Part shown: positions 5,836 to 8,482 of the stretch, piece after piece
Layout: the number at the start of each line of letters is the position of its first letter
How positions within the stretch are numbered: position 1 is the stretch's first letter
Origin: Enterococcus_E cecorum_C
Lineage (GTDB): Bacteria > Bacillota > Bacilli > Lactobacillales > Enterococcaceae
Length of the DNA: 8,482 nucleotides
Direction of reading: 5' to 3'
NCBI RefSeq assembly: GCF_052119425.1
Contig: NZ_JBQKFH010000065.1
Location: 1 to 8,482, forward strand
The notes under the pieces: model-generated
Told to the model about the DNA's origin: nothing
Seen by the model: only the letters and a program-made list of their open reading frames with translations
Database searches by the model: none
Made by a program: the position numbers and the translations under genes

Positions 5836-7110
5836 ATGAAACCATTAGCTTATCGCATGCGCCCCACTCAATTATCCGAAGTCGTTGGGCAAAAGCATCT
5901 CGTGGGACCAGGACAAATTATTGACCGAATGATTACAGCTAAAATGCTATCCTCTATGATTTTATATGGACCCCCAGGCACAGGAAAAACAAGTATTGCC
6001 TCAGCCATCGCCGGAACGACCAAATATGCCTTTCGTATGCTAAATGCCGCGACTGACAGCAAAAAAGATTTACAAATCGTTGCAGAAGAAGCCAAAATGA
6101 GTGGTACGGTAATTTTACTCTTGGACGAAATTCACCGTTTAGATAAAACCAAACAAGACTTTCTATTGCCTCATCTAGAAAATGGTCGCATTATTATGAT
6201 TGGCGCAACAACTGAAAATCCTTATATTTCCATCAACCCAGCCATTCGCAGTCGTTGTCAAATTTTTGAGTTAAAACCATTGACCCAAGAAGATATTTTA
6301 GCCGCGATTGACCGAGCATTAGCAGATACTGAAAAAGGATTGGGCGAATATCCCGTCCATCTAGCAGATAACGCCCGACTTCATCTATCGCGGGTAACCA
6401 ATGGCGATTTACGAAGTGCCTTAAATGGGTTAGAATTAGCCGTCAAATCCACCCCCGTCGATGAAGCTACCGGAAAGATTGAAATTACCTTAGAAATTAT
6501 AGAGTCTTGTCTGCAAAAGAAAGCATTGACCCATGATAAAGACGGAGATGCCCATTATGATGTGATTTCCGCCTTGCAAAAATCCATCCGAGGAAGCGAT
6601 GTGGATGCGGCACTACACTATTTGGCACGGTTAATCGAAGCTGGGGATTTACCCATTATTTGTCGGCGGTTAATGGTCATTTGCTATGAAGATGTAGGCC
6701 TGGCAAATCCCCAAGCCGCTGCCCGTACTGTTTCTGCAATCCAAGCTGCTGAAAAACTAGGATTTCCTGAAGCACGGATTCCATTAGCCAATGCTGTGAT
6801 TGATTTGTGTCTATCTCCTAAATCCAATTCAGCCATTAGTGCCATTGATGCAGCCTTAGCCGATGTCAGAAGTGGAAAAGCAGGCGATGTTCCAGATCAT
6901 TTACGCGACAGTCACTATCAAGGGGCGAAAAAATTAAATCGTGGGGTAGACTATAAGTATCCACATGACTATCCAAATCAATGGGTGAACCAACAGTACT
7001 TGCCAAACAATCTTGTGCATCGTCATTACTATCAACCAAAAACAAGTGGCAAATACGAAAAAGCCTTAGCCATGAGATATCAACAAATCCAAGAATGGAA
7101 GCAACATTAA
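5836..7110 (+). CDS. rarA: Replication-associated recombination protein A, AAA+ ATPase (RarA/MgsA)
   Basis: RarA is a clamp-loader-like AAA+ ATPase that acts at stalled or gapped replication forks with SSB and the replisome. The 424-residue protein is close in sequence and length to Bacillus YrvN/RarA. The motifs are complete: Walker A GPPGTGKT (45-52), Walker B LLLDEIH (94-100), sensor 1 GATTENP (123-129), arginine-finger region AIRSRCQ (136-142) and sensor 2 GDLRSALNGLE (190-200). The C-terminal tetramerisation domain includes DKDGDAHYD (234-242), SIRGSD (250-255) and SPKSNSAI (327-334). The ATG at 5836-5838 follows GAGAGGA (5821-5827) by 8 nt. The in-frame ATG at 5827 sits on that site and is unlikely. 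It is divergent from the prmA operon. No strong terminator follows; the 6S RNA promoter begins 63 bp after the stop. Confidence 0.97.
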   Translation: MKPLAYRMRPTQLSEVVGQKHLVGPGQIIDRMITAKMLSSMILYGPPGTGKTSIASAIAGTTKYAFRMLNAATDSKKDLQIVAEEAKMSGTVILLLDEIHRLDKTKQDFLLPHLENGRIIMIGATTENPYISINPAIRSRCQIFELKPLTQEDILAAIDRALADTEKGLGEYPVHLADNARLHLSRVTNGDLRSALNGLELAVKSTPVDEATGKIEITLEIIESCLQKKALTHDKDGDAHYDVISALQKSIRGSDVDAALHYLARLIEAGDLPIICRRLMVICYEDVGLANPQAAARTVSAIQAAEKLGFPEARIPLANAVIDLCLSPKSNSAISAIDAALADVRSGKAGDVPDHLRDSHYQGAKKLNRGVDYKYPHDYPNQWVNQQYLPNNLVHRHYYQPKTSGKYEKALAMRYQQIQEWKQH

Positions 7111-7142
7111 TAAGTTATCTAATAACGAGTATAGTCCTTCTT

Positions 7143-7156
7143 AGAAAACGTTATCA
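7143..7156 (+). promoter_or_regulatory. Candidate CcpA-binding cre site upstream of the 6S RNA promoter
   Basis: AGAAAACGTTATCA fits the cre consensus WGWAANCGNWNWCA at every position and TGWAAACGNTWNCA at 13 of 14. It ends 17 bp before the -35 of the 6S RNA promoter, centred about 58 bp upstream of the predicted start. That is the kind of position used for CcpA activation at Bacillus ackA and pta. It could equally be a chance match in AT-rich DNA. Confidence 0.4.
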
Positions 7157-7173
7157 ATTTTTAGGTGTTTCAC

Positions 7174-7202
7174 TTGCACTCTTTGAAAAACTATGCTAGT
7201 AT
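7174..7202 (+). promoter_or_regulatory. 6S RNA promoter (sigma-A, extended -10)
   Basis: TTGCAC (7174-7179) and TAGTAT (7197-7202) are separated by exactly 17 bp, with TGC directly before the -10. The predicted start is A7208, 6 nt after the -10, which is also where the closing stem of the RNA begins. Confidence 0.75.
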
Positions 7203-7207
7203 TAGTT

Positions 7208-7408
7208 ATGGGAAATCTGTGATGTGCGAATTCTCCCTTTAGTGTGTTGACCGAACATTGTTATTGATTTATTGGGATCTAATTGAATCTATGCGGGTAA
7301 CATGCCTTTTCATTTGGTAGTTCAAAGGATAGATAGAAGAGCCCACCTGCTAGTTTGCGGGATCAATACCTCGGGATAAAAAACGGCATCTACGGATAGT
7401 ACCCATGA
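7208..7408 (+). ncRNA. ssrS: 6S RNA (SsrS/BsrA type), approximate ends
   Basis: 6S RNA binds the housekeeping RNA polymerase holoenzyme by mimicking an open promoter and lowers transcription in stationary phase. About 200 nt with no coding frame fold into one long rod. The closing stem pairs 7208-7212 (ATGGG) with 7402-7406 (CCCAT), and 7215-7224 (ATCTGTGATG) with 7387-7397 around a one-base bulge. A central open region follows. The upper arm pairs 7262-7268 with 7362-7368, 7273-7276 with 7342-7345, and 7287-7292 with 7329-7334. It has its own strong promoter and a terminator. In Bacillus subtilis 6S-1 RNA (bsrA) also lies near rarA (yrvN), which supports the call. The assignment rests on fold, size and neighbourhood; a covariance-model search was not possible. 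The 3' end is an estimate, as the transcript probably runs to the terminator and is trimmed. Confidence 0.8.
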
Positions 7409-7424
7409 TAACCAATATAGGTTG

Positions 7425-7452
7425 AGCCTGGCTTTATGGTCAGGCTTTTTTT
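7425..7452 (+). terminator. Rho-independent terminator of the 6S RNA gene
   Basis: AGCCTG (7425-7430) pairs with CAGGCT (7441-7446), extendable by two inner pairs, and runs into seven T residues (7446-7452). It also separates the RNA gene from the membrane-protein gene downstream. Confidence 0.85.
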
Positions 7453-7467
7453 CTTGCCAAAATTGAG

Positions 7468-7473
7468 TATAAT
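7468..7473 (+). promoter_or_regulatory. -10 element for the small membrane protein gene
   Basis: A perfect TATAAT lies 40 bp before the ATG at 7514 and just after the 6S terminator. No convincing -35 is seen 16-18 bp upstream, where the terminator T-run falls, so the promoter may be weak or need a factor. Confidence 0.4.
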
Positions 7474-7513
7474 AAAGCTGTGAAAAATATCAAAATCGAA
7501 AGGAAAATAGTTC

Positions 7514-7792
7514 ATGTTAATCCAAATCTTATTATTTATCATGGCCTCGCTATTATTAGTGATTGGTTATTTCTTAATTTTCAAAACAACGATTGCCTTA
7601 CAATTTTTAAAACCTAAAGAAGATTTAGCTTCTGTATTAAGTGATTATGGTAAATTTTTTGTAATCGGTGGTATTCTAGGGATTGTCTGCACTTTTATGA
7701 ATGATCGCTTCTTTAGTATTTGTTTTATTATTGCTGTTTTTATATTAAGTGGGGTTTTCTCTTCTTTTTTAGCAAAAAACTTAAAATTATAA
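7514..7792 (+). CDS. Small membrane protein, 92 residues, three predicted helices
   Basis: I do not recognise the family with confidence; it has the look of the short DUF-type membrane proteins found in Firmicutes. Three hydrophobic stretches are visible, about residues 2-24, 47-64 and 68-87. A polar loop of about 20 residues between the first two contains Lys-Pro-Lys-Glu-Asp, and the C-terminus is short and basic. There is no cleavage site typical of a signal peptide and no metal or catalytic motif. The ATG follows AAAGGA (7499-7504) by 9 nt. It lies between the 6S RNA terminator and uspA with no terminator before uspA, so some readthrough into uspA is possible, although uspA has its own promoter. 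Confidence 0.75.
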   Translation: MLIQILLFIMASLLLVIGYFLIFKTTIALQFLKPKEDLASVLSDYGKFFVIGGILGIVCTFMNDRFFSICFIIAVFILSGVFSSFLAKNLKL

Positions 7793-7802
7793 TAGAAATT
7801 TT

Positions 7803-7831
7803 GTGACAAATCGCTTTTTTTGTTTTAAAAT
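7803..7831 (+). promoter_or_regulatory. uspA promoter
   Basis: GTGACA (7803-7808) differs from the consensus -35 at one base, and TAAAAT (7826-7831) from the -10 at one base, with a 17-bp spacer that includes a T-run. The predicted start near 7838 leaves a leader of about 25 nt. Confidence 0.65.
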
Positions 7832-7862
7832 AAAGGTAGATATAACAGAGAGGAGGATTCTT

Positions 7863-8339
7863 ATGTTGCAAGAATATAAAAAAATTATGGTCGCTGTAGA
7901 TGGTTCCAAAGAGGCAGAATTGGCATTTCAAAAGGCGGTGAATGTTGCACGACGGAATGATTCTGAATTGTTATTAGTCCATGTCATTGATACGCGTGCT
8001 TTCCAAACAATCTCTTCTTTAGATGGTATGATGATGGAACAAGCAAGTGAAATGGCTAAACAAACCTTGGCTGATTATCAAAAAGCTGCTAGTGAAGCAG
8101 GGGTAAATCAAGTCAAAACAATTATCGAATACGGTTCTCCTAAATCAGTGATTGCTAAAGAATTACCTGAGAGCGAAAAAGTAGATTTAATCATGCTAGG
8201 TGCGACTGGTTTAAATGCAGTTGAACGTTTATTTATCGGTTCTGTATCTGAATATGTTATCCGTCATGCAATTTGTGATGTCTTAATTGTACGTACCGAC
8301 TTGGATAATAAAGTGCCAGAAGACGAAGAAGAAAAATAA
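7863..8339 (+). CDS. uspA: Universal stress protein, UspA family, ATP-binding type
   Basis: This is a single-domain, 158-residue cytoplasmic universal stress protein of the nucleotide-binding subclass. The fold starts with YKKIMVAVDGS (5-15), where Asp13 is the conserved nucleotide-contact residue. The ATP motif G-X2-G-X9-G-S is complete at Gly113, Gly116, Gly126 and Ser127. The C-terminal strand CDVLIVRTD (138-146) is followed by an acidic tail ending DEEEK. Such proteins usually form dimers and rise under starvation or stress; the exact role here is unknown. The ATG at 7863-7865 follows a perfect AGGAGG (7851-7856) by 6 nt; an upstream in-frame extension to 7803 would start inside the promoter. 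Shortly after the stop codon the sequence enters an A-run and arm at 8354-8370, then the IS end. Confidence 0.93.
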   Translation: MLQEYKKIMVAVDGSKEAELAFQKAVNVARRNDSELLLVHVIDTRAFQTISSLDGMMMEQASEMAKQTLADYQKAASEAGVNQVKTIIEYGSPKSVIAKELPESEKVDLIMLGATGLNAVERLFIGSVSEYVIRHAICDVLIVRTDLDNKVPEDEEEK

Positions 8340-8353
8340 TATATAAATGAATG

Positions 8354-8372
8354 AAAAAAGCGGAGGTCACTC
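8354..8372 (+). terminator. Apparent half of the uspA terminator, cut by the IS
   Basis: AAAAAAGCGGAGGTCAC followed by TC reaches the IS boundary at 8373. An A-run plus a GC-rich arm is the first half of a typical bidirectional terminator, and the expected second arm (GTGACCTCCGC then Ts) is absent. By chance or otherwise, the IS end supplies GTGACC (8377-8382), which can pair with GGTCAC (8365-8370), but no T-run follows it. Confidence 0.4.
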
Positions 8373-8396
8373 TGAGGTGACCCCAAAAAGTTAGAC
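8373..8396 (+). repeat. Right terminal inverted repeat (IRR) of the IS
   Basis: The 24 bp begin TGAGGTGACCCC and end AAGTTAGAC, matching the left terminal repeat at 87-110 in inverted form at 19 positions. The bases directly outside are ACTC (8369-8372). Confidence 0.8.
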
Positions 8397-8402
8397 TTTT
8401 TT

Positions 8403-8429
8403 ACGAGACGACTCCGGTCGTCTCGTTTT
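8403..8429 (+). terminator. Inward-facing terminator-like hairpin inside the IS end
   Basis: ACGAGACGAC (8403-8412) and GTCGTCTCGT (8417-8426) form a perfect 10-bp stem with a TCCG loop. Four T residues (8426-8429, the first within the stem) follow on the plus strand. On the minus strand the hairpin is followed by A residues, so it should stop only transcripts entering the element from the uspA side. The T-run is short, so efficiency is uncertain. Confidence 0.55.
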
Positions 8430-8431
8430 CA

Positions 8432-8482
8432 TTATGCAGCTAAAAGATGGAGCCTATATTGAACAGGACTCATCCATCCTAA
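8432..8482 (-). CDS. IS3-family transposase OrfB, C-terminal fragment
   Basis: The last 16 codons are in the window, reading LGWMSPVQYRLHLLAA then TAA (8432-8434). This is the standard end of IS3/IS150-group OrfB, the DDE integrase-like catalytic part, where a conserved MSP(V/I)xYR segment follows the last catalytic Glu. The catalytic residues lie outside the window. The stop is 36 bp from the terminal repeat, with the hairpin at 8403-8426 between them. Confidence 0.85.
   Translation of the reverse strand, partial: LGWMSPVQYRLHLLAA

Larger units (their letters stand above)
8373..8482 (-). mobile_element. IS3-family (IS150-like) insertion sequence, transposase-3' end, truncated by window edge
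   Basis: Reading rightwards, the element begins with TG at 8373 and the right terminal repeat (8373-8396). A perfect 10-bp hairpin follows at 8403-8426, then the end of an orfB-like frame on the minus strand. Orientation is the same as for the IS at the left edge, and the terminal repeats match at 19 of 24 positions, so both are probably copies of one element type. The bulk of it is outside the window. Confidence 0.85.

Noticed and set aside
7124..7163. Possible rarA terminator: ATAACG and CGTTAT arms followed by TTTTT
   Set aside because: The stem is only 6 bp with a loop of about 20 nt, and the T-run is a few bases away; the downstream arm is better explained as part of the cre-like site.
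6981..7199. Plus-strand open frame overlapping the rarA 3' end and the 6S promoter
   Set aside because: It overlaps rarA in another frame, lacks a ribosome binding site and ends inside the 6S RNA promoter.
7740..7931. Minus-strand open frame between the membrane protein gene and uspA
   Set aside because: It runs antisense through the uspA promoter and start, with AT-rich low-complexity sequence and no Shine-Dalgarno motif.
1..8482. Composite transposon carrying cargo genes
   Set aside because: IS-type ends flank the segment, but the interior is conserved housekeeping genes with uniform composition and no accessory cargo; repeat-bounded chromosome or contig ends explain it better.
1..8482. 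CRISPR arrays, tRNA or rRNA genes, toxin-antitoxin pairs, phage or defence genes
   Set aside because: I looked for regularly spaced repeats, tRNA-like CCA ends, rRNA motifs and defence-type domains on both strands and saw none.

Overview
The window looks like a piece of a low-GC Gram-positive chromosome from the order Lactobacillales, most likely Enterococcaceae (Enterococcus, Vagococcus or a close relative). The evidence is the bifunctional 737-residue RelA/Rsh, a DUF3013-type protein known to me from enterococci and streptococci, a RarA close to Bacillus YrvN, strong AGGAGG-like ribosome binding sites and consensus sigma-A promoters. The family assignment comes from remembered protein sequences; no search was run.

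Layout. The left edge (1-110) is the transposase-start end of an IS3-family (IS150-like) element, transcribed leftwards. Next come dtd and relA, a two-gene leftward operon with a clear extended -10 promoter at 2835-2864. A second leftward operon runs from about 5720 to a terminator at 2927-2966. It holds a DUF3013-like gene, prmA, rsmE and an unrecognised 169-codon gene, with very tight or overlapping junctions. rarA is divergent from this operon and reads rightwards. After rarA lies a 6S RNA gene with its own promoter and terminator, then a small three-helix membrane protein gene and a universal stress protein gene. The right edge (8373-8482) is the transposase-3' end of an IS3-family element in the same orientation as the left one.

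Biology. The core genes concern translation and the stress response: proofreading of D-aminoacyl-tRNA (Dtd), (p)ppGpp metabolism (Rel), methylation of ribosomal protein L11 (PrmA) and 16S rRNA (RsmE), replication-fork maintenance (RarA), global control of RNA polymerase (6S RNA) and a UspA-type stress protein. The gene content is ordinary and I found no convincing new multi-gene system.

The more interesting signals are in non-coding DNA. (1) Both IS junctions appear to lie inside what look like half-terminators of the flanking genes. (2) The transposase-start end of the IS can fold into a hairpin that buries the transposase ribosome binding site in read-through RNA, and the other end carries an inward-facing terminator-like hairpin. 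(3) A near-perfect CcpA (cre) motif sits about 58 bp upstream of the predicted 6S RNA start. (4) The gene at the end of the prmA-rsmE operon is unrecognised. Because the window begins and ends in IS sequence of the same orientation, it may be a contig broken at repeats or a segment bounded by direct repeats.
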